Source of the DNA: Pseudooctadecabacter jejudonensis
GTDB lineage: Bacteria > Pseudomonadota > Alphaproteobacteria > Rhodobacterales > Rhodobacteraceae
Length of the DNA stretch: 64,000 nucleotides
Direction of reading: 5' to 3'
Assembly: GCF_900172275.1 (NCBI RefSeq)
Contig: NZ_FWFT01000001.1
Location: 248,001 to 312,000, forward strand
Shown piece by piece: positions 34,310 to 42,877 of the stretch. The position numbers were made by a program, and so were the translations under genes. The notes under the pieces were generated by a model. That model did not search any database. It was not told the origin of the DNA and saw nothing but the letters and a program-made list of their open reading frames with translations. The stretch's first letter is position 1; every line of letters begins with the position of its first letter.

Positions 34310-35566
34310 TCAGATCGCAGCTGTGCGCGGCTTCAATGCCAACCAGATGAGCGCGCCGCCAGCGAGGGCCAAAAACGGCGCCATGGCGATATTGACGGCA
34401 GACCAGCCTTCGATCGGGACACCGCCGGAACAATTCATCAACCCACCAGACGCCAGAGAGGCCATGGTCACGGATCCGAAGACAACCATGTCATTCAGGC
34501 CCTGCACCACGCCGCGCTCACCGGCGGTGTGGGATGCGGTCAGGAGGGTCGTGGCGCCGATGAAGCCAAAGTTCCAGCCGAGGCCCAACAGGATCAATGC
34601 GGCGTAAAAGCTGATCAAAGACGGCTGATCGGCCTCAGCCAGATTGACACCAGCAAGGGCCGCAAGGCCTGCTGCGGCCAGAATGGCAAGGCCCGTCGCC
34701 ATGATCGTTTTCACACCGAACCGGACAATCAGGTGACCTGTGAAAAAGCTGGGCGCAAACATGGCCAGCACATGGGCCGACACGATGTCATTGGCATCAT
34801 CCAACGCATATCCGCAGCCAACCACGGCCAGCGGTGTCGATGTCATCACAAGGTTCATCAGCGAATAGGCCACAAGGGCGACGATCATCGCGACGATGAT
34901 ATTCGGGTCGCGCAGCAATTGGCTGCGGGTGCGGGCGGCGACGGGGGTGGCGGTTTGCGCCGTTCCGCGTGTGCCTTTGGGCAGATCCAACGCCAAGAAC
35001 AACGCCATGCCGATCAGGTTCAGGACAATAATCGCTAAATAGGTCCCAAGGAACGGAACAACAAAGCTGCCTTCGACGATCTTGTTGAGTTGCGGGCCAA
35101 GGATCGCAGAGAGGAGGCCACCGGCCATCACATAAGAAATCGCCTTTGGCTTAAAGCTGTCGGAGGCGGTATCTGTCGCCGCAAAACGGTAAAAACCTTG
35201 AGCGGACATGTAGATACCAGTGAAATAGGATCCGACCAAAAGCACCGTAAATGAACCAATATAAAGACCATAGGCGGCAATCGCCGCACCCAGCGCACCG
35301 GCTAGCGCGCCGATGTAGAACCCAGCGCGACGCCCATAGCTTTGCATGAACGGCGACAGCCACGGCGCGGTGGTCATGGACCCGAAGATGATCAGCGAAA
35401 TCGGCAGCGTGGCCCAGCAGATGTTTGACGCCAGCTGTTTACCCGCCAGCCCGCCGACCACAAAAATCATCGGCATCTGCGCGCCCAAAATGGCTTGCGC
35501 TGCGACAAGGACAGCGACATTGCGCTTGGCGCGGCTGTCATCGGGGTGGTGTGTTGCGTCAGTCAT
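34310..35566 (-). CDS. MFS transporter
   Basis: A 418-residue, twelve-segment major facilitator. The first-half loop has GRRAGFYIGALAGALGAAIA, and the central loop (about residues 205-225, LPKGTRGTAQTATPV) separates the halves. A late segment HTAGERGVVQGLNDMVVFGSV resembles multidrug-type carriers. Substrate unknown. It starts 9 bp after the cobB stop, so it is read as the last gene of cobA-cobB-MFS; a role in cobalamin precursor or metal movement is only a guess from that position. Confidence 0.85.
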   Translation of the reverse strand: MTDATHHPDDSRAKRNVAVLVAAQAILGAQMPMIFVVGGLAGKQLASNICWATLPISLIIFGSMTTAPWLSPFMQSYGRRAGFYIGALAGALGAAIAAYGLYIGSFTVLLVGSYFTGIYMSAQGFYRFAATDTASDSFKPKAISYVMAGGLLSAILGPQLNKIVEGSFVVPFLGTYLAIIVLNLIGMALFLALDLPKGTRGTAQTATPVAARTRSQLLRDPNIIVAMIVALVAYSLMNLVMTSTPLAVVGCGYALDDANDIVSAHVLAMFAPSFFTGHLIVRFGVKTIMATGLAILAAAGLAALAGVNLAEADQPSLISFYAALILLGLGWNFGFIGATTLLTASHTAGERGVVQGLNDMVVFGSVTMASLASGGLMNCSGGVPIEGWSAVNIAMAPFLALAGGALIWLALKPRTAAI

Positions 35567-35575
35567 GGGGCCTCG

Positions 35576-36892
35576 CTACGCCTGCCGCAGGAGGCTGGCA
35601 AATGAATTATTGTGGGGATCACACTCAATTTTGTGCATGAAGGATCCGCAAACGCGCCCTTCGGACAGGCCGGTGGTGCCCAGATCGGCGCCCGTTGCGT
35701 CCTGCGCGTGGAACAAAGGCGGGCCGTCAGCGGACAGGGTCGTTGCGTAGTGGAACTCGTGTGCGGTGATCACCATGGGGGGTTTGGCATCCCCAAACGG
35801 TCGCAGGGTCCGGTAGCCAAGGTGCAGTTTCCGTGTCTCAAAACTTGTCGTGAGACCCAGCAGGCCCGCCATTTTATGGCGGGTTCCATCGGCATCAATC
35901 AGACCCTCGCCCAAAGTCATGTATCCGCCGCATTCTCCGTATATAACAGATGTTTGCGCGGCATGTTTAAGGCTTTGCATGAAGATCTGGTTTCGCGCAA
36001 GACGGGCCGCGTAGAGTTCTGGGTAGCCCCCCGGAAGAAACACCTCATCGGCTTGCGGGACAGGATCGTCCGCCAGCGGTGAAAAGAACGTGATCTGAGT
36101 GCCCGCGGCGGTCCAGTCAGCGATCTGGTGAGGGTAGACGAAAGAGAACGCTGCATCGCGGGCAATGGCAAGGGTTCGGGTTCGGGGCCGGGGGGGAGAG
36201 AAGGCCAAGGGCGGCACCGTTGGGATGGATCCCGCGAGCGTGTCCATTACGGCCTCAAGATCGAGGCAGGCATCCATCTGATCTGCGGCGGCCGTCAGAA
36301 AGCCCTCAAGATCCGGCATTTCACCGGCCTGAACCAGCCCAAGGTGACGTGAGGGGCGGCTGAGGGCGCCTGTTCGTGGAACGGCGCCCAAAACCCGCAT
36401 GCCCAAAGGGGCCAACGCCGCACGAAGCATGTCGGTGTGACGCGGCGAGCCGATGTTGTTCAGGATCACGCCCGCGATGCGGACCTTTGCGTCATGAGAC
36501 GCAAAACCCCGCACAAGGGCCGCGACCGAATGGGACATTGCGGCTGCGTTGACGACAAGCACCACGGGCATGTCGAACTGGCGGGCCAGATCCGCAACAG
36601 CACCTTTGCCGTCCGGGGGCGCGCCGTCAAAAAGGCCCATCGCGCCTTCGATGATCAAGGGTGTGTCGCCTGAGGCCAGTTGGGCGATGCGCTGTGGCGT
36701 CATCGCCCAGGCGTCGAGGTTCACGCAAGGGCTGCCGGTGGCCGCGGCATGAAAGGCCGGATCGATATAATCGGGGCCTGATTTGGCGGACCGAATGGCA
36801 ATGCCTTTGCGCGTCAAGGCGCGCAGGAGGCCCAACGTAACCGTGGTCTTGCCCGCGCCTGAGGAGGGGGCTGCGATGATCAAACCGTGCAT
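35576..36892 (-). CDS. cobB: Cobyrinate/hydrogenobyrinate a,c-diamide synthase
   Basis: ATP- and glutamine-dependent amidation of the a and c side chains of the corrin. The 438-residue CobB/CbiA has an N-terminal dethiobiotin-synthetase-like ATPase with LIIAAPSSGAGKTTVTLGLLR and KSGPDYIDPAFH. The C-terminal class I glutamine amidotransferase holds the nucleophile loop VIYGECGGYMTLGE (Cys near residue 321) and a late histidine in ITAHEFHY. It lies downstream of cobA, separated by a dispersed repeat element. Confidence 0.95.
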   Translation of the reverse strand: MHGLIIAAPSSGAGKTTVTLGLLRALTRKGIAIRSAKSGPDYIDPAFHAAATGSPCVNLDAWAMTPQRIAQLASGDTPLIIEGAMGLFDGAPPDGKGAVADLARQFDMPVVLVVNAAAMSHSVAALVRGFASHDAKVRIAGVILNNIGSPRHTDMLRAALAPLGMRVLGAVPRTGALSRPSRHLGLVQAGEMPDLEGFLTAAADQMDACLDLEAVMDTLAGSIPTVPPLAFSPPRPRTRTLAIARDAAFSFVYPHQIADWTAAGTQITFFSPLADDPVPQADEVFLPGGYPELYAARLARNQIFMQSLKHAAQTSVIYGECGGYMTLGEGLIDADGTRHKMAGLLGLTTSFETRKLHLGYRTLRPFGDAKPPMVITAHEFHYATTLSADGPPLFHAQDATGADLGTTGLSEGRVCGSFMHKIECDPHNNSFASLLRQA

Positions 36893-36907
36893 GGATGTTT
36901 GGCCAAC

Positions 36908-36944
36908 CGGCCCTCCGGGGGGAGTTTTGTCGGGTCAGATGAAG
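36908..36944 (-). repeat. Dispersed CTTCATCTGACC element, copy 5
   Basis: On the minus strand CTTCATCTGACCCGACAAAA then CTCCCCCCGGAGGGCCGG, in the 98-bp gap between cobA and cobB. Confidence 0.7.
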
Positions 36945-36990
36945 CGAGGGCGCGCGGAGTGTTGGATGGGCGGAGCATGCTGCTTGGCGA

Positions 36991-37839
36991 TCAGGCGGAT
37001 TCCGCGGGGCGGCCGCGCGCCAATGGATCGAGGTTCACGGGCGGGATGCCTGCCGCTTGGGCCTGCCAATCCAGGACATCGCGCATGCGCACAGCCTGAC
37101 CGATGCAGATGATTGCGGGCGGTTCGAGGTTCGCTGCCTTGATGTCCGCATCCAACGCACCCAGCGTCGTTTCCATGACGGCCTGATTGTCGGTGGTGGC
37201 CGTTGTCACGACGGCCACGGGTTCGGTCACGCTGCGGCCTGCCGCGATCAGCTGGGCGGAGATTTGGGCGGCGTGTTTCATGCCCATGTAGATTACGATC
37301 ACCTGAGAGCCGCGCGCGATGCCCGCCCAATCCAGAGAGCTGGGCGTGTTGCCGGATTGATCGTGCCCTGTCACGAAGGTCACGGATTGGTTCACATCAC
37401 GGTGGGTGACCGGAATGCCTGCGTAGGCCAGACCGCCGATGCCCGCGGAGATGCCAGGAATGATGCGGATGGGCACGCCGTGTTGCACCAGCGTCTGCGC
37501 CTCTTCACCGCCGCGGCCAAAGACGAAGGGGTCGCCCCCTTTCAGCCGCAGCACTCGCTTGCCTGCTTGGGCCAGATCGACAAGGCGCAGGGAAATGTCG
37601 CGTTGTTTCGCGCTGGGTTTGCCGCCGCGCTTGCCGGCATAGATGTGGTCGGCCTGCGGGGCCCAATCGAGGATCGCCTCTTGCACCAGCGCGTCGTAGA
37701 TTACCACGTCGGCCTGCCGCAGCGCGTTCAGAGCATGAAGCGTCAGCAAGCCCGGATCGCCCGGACCCGCGCCACACAGCCAAACCCATCCGGGCTGCAG
37801 GGTGGGCCAATCTGTGGCGGGAAGAGTGGTATCAGTCAT
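36991..37839 (-). CDS. cobA: Uroporphyrinogen-III C-methyltransferase CobA
   Basis: Makes precorrin-2 from uroporphyrinogen III, the entry to corrinoids. 282 residues, single SUMT domain: VWLCGAGPGDPGLLTLHALNAL, VIYDALV, GKRGGKPS, RLKGGDPFVFGRGGEEAQ (canonical, unlike the cysG copy), IIPGISAGIGGLAYAGIPVTHR and VIYMGMKHAA. The start at 37839 (MTDTTLPATDW) is the only sensible one; a very long upstream frame to 39114 is antisense to cbiD. It is divergent from cbiD with 96 bp between. Confidence 0.95.
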   Translation of the reverse strand: MTDTTLPATDWPTLQPGWVWLCGAGPGDPGLLTLHALNALRQADVVIYDALVQEAILDWAPQADHIYAGKRGGKPSAKQRDISLRLVDLAQAGKRVLRLKGGDPFVFGRGGEEAQTLVQHGVPIRIIPGISAGIGGLAYAGIPVTHRDVNQSVTFVTGHDQSGNTPSSLDWAGIARGSQVIVIYMGMKHAAQISAQLIAAGRSVTEPVAVVTTATTDNQAVMETTLGALDADIKAANLEPPAIICIGQAVRMRDVLDWQAQAAGIPPVNLDPLARGRPAESA

Positions 37840-37935
37840 GCCCCCGTTATGACCCGCTTTCTGCCGTTGGGAAAGGTGCAAGACGACGCCTGTTTGTGCA
37901 TTGGCGTCACGGCACCGCGCGGCTAAGGTCGGCCC

Positions 37936-39000
37936 ATGACGCGAACGCCCGCCAAACCCATTTCTGACCTGCGCCGCGGCTGGACCACGGGGGCCTGTGC
38001 GACGGCTGCGGTTCAGGCCGCGCTTGGCGGGCTTTGGGGGGAGGGTATTCCTGCGCGCGTGGGCATCACCTTGCCCAAGGGGGAGACGCCGGAGTTTGAC
38101 GTGGTGCGCGCCGAAACGGGCGATGGCTGGGCGCAGGCCGGAATCGTCAAGGATGCGGGCGATGATCCGGATGTGACCCATGGGGCTGTCGTTTTGGCGC
38201 GGGTTGAGGCCTCCTCCGGTGGGGTGGTGTTTCGGGCCGGTGAGGGCGTTGGCACGGTGACCAAGGCGGGGTTGCCCATTGCCGTGGGAGAGGCCGCGAT
38301 CAATCCCGTGCCCCGGGCCATGATGGATGAGGAGGTCGCCGCAGCGGCCATTGCGCACGGGCGTTCGCCTGATGTGATGATCACCATCAGTGTTCCGAAC
38401 GGGGCAGAGATTGCGAAAAAGACGTGGAACCCTCGGCTGGGGATCAAGGGCGGGCTGTCGATCCTGGGGACCACGGGCATTGTGCGTCCGTTCTCTTGTG
38501 CGGCGTGGATCGCATCCATTCACCGCGGTATCGACGTGGCGCGGGCGGATGGGCTGACCCATGTGGCGGGCTGCACGGGAAATACATCGGAGAGGGTGGT
38601 GCAGAGCCTGTTGGGTTTGCCGGATCACGCGATGCTGGATATGGGCGATTTCGCGGGGGGCTTGCTGAAATACCTTGCGCGCGCGCCTGAGGGGCAAAGC
38701 ATTCAGCATGTCACGATTGGGGGTGGGATTGGCAAGTTGACCAAGCTGGCGCAGGGGGCGATTGATTTGCACTCTGGCCGGTCGCAGGTGGATTTTGAGG
38801 AGCTTGCCACGCGGTTTGCGCGCCCTGATGTGGCGCGGGCCAATACGGCGCTTGCCGTCTATGAAACGCTGGGTGCGGCCTTTGCGCAAGATACGGCTGC
38901 GCGGGCAAAAACAGCCGCTGAGAGGCTGTTGGAGGGGGCTGGCGTCGCGGCTTCTGTTGTTGTGATTGACCGGGCTGGCAAGGTGATTGGGCAGGCATGA
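37936..39000 (+). CDS. cbiD: Cobalt-precorrin-5B C1-methyltransferase CbiD
   Basis: SAM-dependent C1 methylation with ring-contraction chemistry in corrin synthesis. The 354-residue CbiD has [19 protein letters not shown] at the N-terminus, [26 protein letters not shown]-like text (here [10 protein letters not shown]), [23 protein letters not shown], and GCTGNTSE. CbiD belongs to the cobalt-early (anaerobic) route, whereas CobF does this step in the classical aerobic route. Its ATGA overlap with cobK supports a working operon. Confidence 0.94.
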   Translation: [354 protein letters not shown]

Positions 39001-39740
39001 CGGTTTTGGTTTTGGCCGGCACCGCCGAGGCCCGGCGCAGTGTTGAGGTATTGGCCATGGACGGCGTGCCCGTTCTGGCCTCATTGGCGGGGGCCACACG
39101 GCAGCCTTTGGCAATGCCTGTGCCCACGCGGGTGGGGGGCTTTGGCGGCGAGGCCGGGTTTCGCGCCGTGCTGCGAGACCATGGCATCCGCGCAGTTCTG
39201 GACGCCACGCATCCTTTTGCCAGCCGGATCACGGACCGCACCGCGATGATCTGTGACCAGATGGGTCTGCCCTATGCGCAGATCCTGCGGCCCCCGTGGA
39301 CGCCTGAGGCGGGGGACGACTGGACCCATGTTGCCCGTGCCGAAGATGTGAGCGCGCGGGTCCCCATGTCCGCCGTCGTCTTTTTGGCCACAGGGCGTCA
39401 AACGGCGGCGTCCTTTCGCGGGCTTGAGGGGCGGCGGGTGCTGCTGCGAGTTATTGATCCTCCCCGTGCGCCGTTGCCCTTTGAAGGGGGCGAGTTTGTG
39501 ATCGGACGCCCCCCGTTCACGGTCGCATCTGAGCGGGATTTGTTTCGCGACCTTGGCGTGACCCATCTGGTCGCCAAAAATGCAGGCGGGCAGGGCGGAC
39601 GGGCAAAGCTGGACGCAGCGCGCGCCCTCGGCCTGCCGGTTATCATGATCAACCGTCCTGCCATGCCAAAGGCCATGCGGTTTGAACGGGTGGCCGATGC
39701 GGTGGCATGGGCGCGGTCGCACAGTGGGATAAAAACATGA
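38997..39740 (+). CDS. cobK: (Cobalt-)precorrin-6A reductase
   Basis: NADPH-dependent reduction of the macrocycle at precorrin-6A. The 247-residue CobK/CbiJ has VLVLAGTAEARRSVEVLA at the N-terminus, VLDATHPFASRITDRTAMIC (the family signature) near residue 77, FLATGRQTAASF, and VAKNAGGQGGRAKLDAARALGLPVIMINRP near the C-terminus. It is coupled to cbiD and to the glycosylase gene by ATGA overlaps. Confidence 0.94.
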   Translation: MTVLVLAGTAEARRSVEVLAMDGVPVLASLAGATRQPLAMPVPTRVGGFGGEAGFRAVLRDHGIRAVLDATHPFASRITDRTAMICDQMGLPYAQILRPPWTPEAGDDWTHVARAEDVSARVPMSAVVFLATGRQTAASFRGLEGRRVLLRVIDPPRAPLPFEGGEFVIGRPPFTVASERDLFRDLGVTHLVAKNAGGQGGRAKLDAARALGLPVIMINRPAMPKAMRFERVADAVAWARSHSGIKT

Positions 39741-40369
39741 CCGTAGGTCGCATCATCACCTGCGATGCGGACGTGTCAGAGGGCATGGACTGGCTGGCGG
39801 CGCGCTGCCCGCGGATGAAATCCGCCTATGCCCAGACGGGCCCGTTGCCCCTCAGGCGGAAACCCGATGGCTTTGCGCAGCTGTTGTCGGCCATCGTGGG
39901 GCAGCAAGTCAGCATCGCCAGTGCAGCCGCGATTTGGGGCCGGATGGCGACCGCGGGATTTGATGCGCCTCAGGCATGTTTGTCGGCCACGGATGAAGAC
40001 CTGCGCGCTGTGGGGCTGAGCCGACAGAAAATACGCTACACCCGCGAACTGGCCCGCGCGGACATTGATTATATCGCGTTGCGCGATGCCCCGACGGATG
40101 AGGTTGTTAAAACGTTGGTCGCGGTGCCCGGCATCGGGCCATGGACGGCGGAGGTCTATGCGATGTTTTCGCTGGGCCGTGCCGATGTGTTCGCGCCAGG
40201 AGATTTGGCCCTGCAGGAGGCCGCAAAGGTGCTTTATGATTTGCCCGAGCGCCCGAAGGAGGCCGCGTTTCGAAAAATGGCACTGGACTGGTCGCCTTGG
40301 CGGTCGGTTGCAGCGCGGCTTTTGTGGGCGTACTACCGCGTGGTACAAGACAGGGAAGGCATCAGATGA
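39737..40369 (+). CDS. AlkA-type DNA-3-methyladenine glycosylase (HhH-GPD)
   Basis: Base-excision repair of alkylated purines. The 210-residue HhH-GPD protein has LLSAIVGQQVSIASAAAIWGR, the helix-hairpin-helix LVAVPGIGPWTAEVYAMFSLGRAD (residues about 131-154), and the catalytic aspartate probably in VFAPGDLALQEA. It lacks the extra N-terminal domain of E. coli AlkA. It is embedded by ATGA overlaps between cobK and a hydrolase gene with no evident functional link to corrins. Confidence 0.9.
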   Translation: MTVGRIITCDADVSEGMDWLAARCPRMKSAYAQTGPLPLRRKPDGFAQLLSAIVGQQVSIASAAAIWGRMATAGFDAPQACLSATDEDLRAVGLSRQKIRYTRELARADIDYIALRDAPTDEVVKTLVAVPGIGPWTAEVYAMFSLGRADVFAPGDLALQEAAKVLYDLPERPKEAAFRKMALDWSPWRSVAARLLWAYYRVVQDREGIR

Positions 40370-41034
40370 CACGGGTTTTGAATTCACAGCGGCGCGATGC
40401 GGCGTCCGGCGAAATGCGGTCCGCCGTGGTGTTTTTGCACGGATACGGCGCCAACGCCGCTGATCTGATGGGCTTGGCCGACCCGCTGGCCGAACATTTG
40501 CCTGACACCGCGTTTTTTGCCCCCGACGCACCAGAGGCCTGTGCAGGTGCGCCCATGGGGTTCCAGTGGTTTCCGATCCCATGGATTGATGGATCATCCG
40601 AGGAGGAATCGCGCGCGGGCCTTGAACGGGCCGCCGCCGATCTGAACGCATATCTGGACGGTATCATGGTGGATGAGGATCTGTTGCCCGAACAGGTCAT
40701 GGTGTTGGGGTTTTCACAAGGCACAATGATGTCGCTGCATGTGCTGCCCCGACGTGAGGATGAGGTCGCAGGCCTGTGCGCCTTTTCCGGTCGCCTGCTT
40801 GAGCCTGAATTGCTCAAAGATGAGGTCGTTTGCCGCCCGCCAGTGCTGTTGATCCATGGAGATCAGGATGACGTGGTGCCGGTGCAATCGCTGCCCGATG
40901 CCGCGCAAGCCCTCCAAGAGGCCGGATGGAAAGAGGTCTACGCCCATATCCAGAAAGGCACGGGCCATGGGATTGCGCCCGATGGCCTTAGCGTGGCCCT
41001 TGCTTTTATGCGCGAACGGCTTGGCGTCAGCTAA
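40366..41034 (+). CDS. Phospholipase/carboxylesterase family alpha/beta hydrolase
   Basis: A 222-residue serine hydrolase of the carboxylesterase/acyl-protein thioesterase type: VVFLHGYGANAADLMGLADPL, nucleophile elbow VLGFSQGTMMSLH, LLIHGDQDDVVPVQ (Asp) and TGHGIAPDGL (His) complete the triad. Start at 40366 within the glycosylase stop. Substrate unknown. Confidence 0.9.
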   Translation: MTRVLNSQRRDAASGEMRSAVVFLHGYGANAADLMGLADPLAEHLPDTAFFAPDAPEACAGAPMGFQWFPIPWIDGSSEEESRAGLERAAADLNAYLDGIMVDEDLLPEQVMVLGFSQGTMMSLHVLPRREDEVAGLCAFSGRLLEPELLKDEVVCRPPVLLIHGDQDDVVPVQSLPDAAQALQEAGWKEVYAHIQKGTGHGIAPDGLSVALAFMRERLGVS

Positions 41035-41150
41035 AATGCGCGATTGCGTTACATTTTGGCCATGCTGGTTGAATTAACTTTCAAATTTTAGGCGTTTTCT
41101 GAGGCGCGTTAACTTTTTAGTCCCGCGGTTTGCCTAACGTAGACGGCAGG

Positions 41151-41927
41151 ATGGTTGTGCGTTTTAGTATATTGACCGCTCTTAAGGTCTTCGCCCCGCG
41201 AACTGCACGGCAAGTTGTGCTGGCATTCGCGTTTTGGCAGGTCTTGTTCGGGATCGTTTATCTGCTGTTGCTGGCTGTGTTCGGCCAGCTTGGACGTGCG
41301 CCTTTGGCGGTGCATCTCACCATTTCTTTTCTGCTGTGCACGCCGTTTTTGTCGATTACGATGATGTTGGTGAGACAGCACCTTCAACGGTCACTCAAAT
41401 TCAAGAATTTGGCGGGGGTGGATGCGCTGACCGGATTGCGCAACCGACGGGCCTTTGTGGATCAGGCCAATGCCCGCCATGACCCAGATGGGCGCGATTT
41501 GATCATTTTGCTTGATATCGACCATTTCAAAGCGGTCAACGATACTTATGGCCACGCCAAAGGCGACAGATGCCTCAGAGAGGTGGCCCGATTTCTGCAA
41601 GGGTGGCTGCGCCCCGAAGAAGATATTTTGTGCCGCTACGGGGGGGAGGAGTTTGCCGTGATGTTGCAAAATACTTCGGCGCGATTTGCAATGCAGATTG
41701 CGCGAACTGTCGCCGCCGGACACCGGTTTGATCTGGGCGACGGGCGCCAGATCAACGTCACGTTTTCCATGGGGCTGGCGGAATGGAACAGGGGCCAAAC
41801 CCTCGAAGAGGTGTTGAAAGAGGCGGACGTGGCCCTTTATTGCTGCAAACAGGACGGACGGGCGCAGGCGCAGGTTTTCCAACCGTCGACCGAGGACGCC
41901 TTTGAGTTGGACAAAGGGGCGGCCTGA
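41151..41927 (+). CDS. Diguanylate cyclase (GGDEF)
   Basis: Makes c-di-GMP. The 258-residue protein has two membrane segments (about residues 22-42 and 52-75; VVLAFAFWQVLFGIVYLLLLA, shown here split as two parts in the helix) and then a GGDEF domain. The domain holds LAGVDALTGLRNRRAF, LDIDHFKAVNDTYGHAKGD and the active loop RYGGEEF. The inhibitory I-site (RxxD five residues before GGEEF) is absent: the position reads PEED. No sensory domain is present beyond the membrane part. RBS GGCAGG precedes the ATG at 41151. Confidence 0.93.
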   Translation: MVVRFSILTALKVFAPRTARQVVLAFAFWQVLFGIVYLLLLAVFGQLGRAPLAVHLTISFLLCTPFLSITMMLVRQHLQRSLKFKNLAGVDALTGLRNRRAFVDQANARHDPDGRDLIILLDIDHFKAVNDTYGHAKGDRCLREVARFLQGWLRPEEDILCRYGGEEFAVMLQNTSARFAMQIARTVAAGHRFDLGDGRQINVTFSMGLAEWNRGQTLEEVLKEADVALYCCKQDGRAQAQVFQPSTEDAFELDKGAA

Positions 41928-42044
41928 CCGTTGGCCCTCATCGCGTGGGCAGGCGTCCGCAGCCCCGTTCGGCTGAGACTAAATGTAGCGGTCACAAAAA
42001 GCTTGGCAGGCTGATCTTGCAATATATAGTCAAACCAAAGGCAG

Positions 42045-42061
42045 GAGCGGGGCTCCCGCTC
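42045..42061. terminator. Hairpin between GGDEF and HNH genes
   Basis: GAGCGGG-GCT-CCCGCTC, perfect 7-bp stem 26 bp before the assigned HNH start. Possibly a terminator or a 5'-UTR element. The rest of 41928-42086 shows nothing recognisable. Confidence 0.5.
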
Positions 42062-42086
42062 TGATGCCAAAGCTGCGGCAGACAGG

Positions 42087-42701
42087 GTGGGATTGGTTTT
42101 GCAAATTGGCACGCAACAGACGGCAGATTTTCGTACAGATTTCGTAAGGCAACCGTCGGGGCTGAAACAGCATCCTGCACTGGTGTTAAATGCGGACTAC
42201 CGGCCTTTGTCCTACTATCCCTTGTCGTTATGGCCATGGCAGGATGCGGTGAAGGCCGCGTGGCTGGACCGTGTTGATATTATTGCCGAATATGATGAGG
42301 TTGCGCGGTCCCCGTCGATGGAAATCCGCATCCCGTCGGTGGTTGTTCTCAAGGATTTTGTCAAACCACAACGCAAGGTGGCGTTCACGCGGTTCAACCT
42401 GTTTTTGCGCGATGAGTTCACGTGCCAGTATTGCGGCGCCACGGGCGATCTGACGTTTGATCATGTCGTGCCGCGCGCGGCGGGGGGCGTGACATCGTGG
42501 GAAAATGTTGTGGCGGCCTGTTCGAAATGCAACCTGTCCAAGGGGTCAAAATCGTTGAAGCGGTCGGGCATGTCTTTGCGCAAACCACCGCGCCAACCTG
42601 CGGCTGAGCAGTTGATGAACATGGGACGGAAATTTCCGCCCCATTATCTGCACGAAAGCTGGCTTGATTTTCTGTATTGGGATGCCGAGTTGGAGGCATA
42701 A
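42087..42701 (+). CDS. HNH endonuclease family protein
   Basis: A 204-residue protein with a treble-clef HNH domain at residues about 112-160: CQYCGATGDLTFDHVVPRAAGG, then N and CSKCN completing the zinc and catalytic residues. The N-terminal part (KQHPALVLNADYRPLSYYPL) is strongly typical of a conserved alphaproteobacterial HNH family of unknown role. No ATG is near the conserved start; GTG at 42087 is used, with TTG at 42093 or 42096 possible. Not linked to any restriction system here. Confidence 0.85.
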   Translation: MGLVLQIGTQQTADFRTDFVRQPSGLKQHPALVLNADYRPLSYYPLSLWPWQDAVKAAWLDRVDIIAEYDEVARSPSMEIRIPSVVVLKDFVKPQRKVAFTRFNLFLRDEFTCQYCGATGDLTFDHVVPRAAGGVTSWENVVAACSKCNLSKGSKSLKRSGMSLRKPPRQPAAEQLMNMGRKFPPHYLHESWLDFLYWDAELEA

Positions 42702-42829
42702 GGATCGCCAAGCACCGGATCTCGGTTTAGGTGCCGCGCCCCTGATGGGGTTTGCCCAAATCCAAGTCAAAGACGATATCAATGTGATCGGCGCTAGACT
42801 TGCCAAAGGTGTGCGGGTAAGAGGGCGGC

Positions 42830-42841
42830 GTTAGCGCTAAC
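42830..42841. promoter_or_regulatory. Candidate LacI-family operator upstream of zwf
   Basis: GTTAGCGCTAAC is a perfect 12-bp palindrome with the central CG typical of LacI/GalR-family sites, 36 bp upstream of zwf. It is followed by a small CCCCG...CGGGG hairpin and the RBS GGAGG. Confidence 0.6.
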
Positions 42842-42877
42842 CCCGAGAGACCAACGGGGCAAAAGTCGGAGGTTCAC

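Noticed and set aside
37849-37935. Possible cobalamin riboswitch between cobA and cbiD
   Set aside because: A GGGAA...GGTG...CAA string is present on the plus strand, but the conserved 3' part of the B12 box and the rest of the fold are missing and the gap is too short.
36991-39114. A 707-residue minus-strand frame extending cobA through the cbiD region
   Set aside because: Only the last 282 codons are CobA. The rest is antisense to cbiD and low-complexity in R, P and H, a common artefact of high-GC codon bias.
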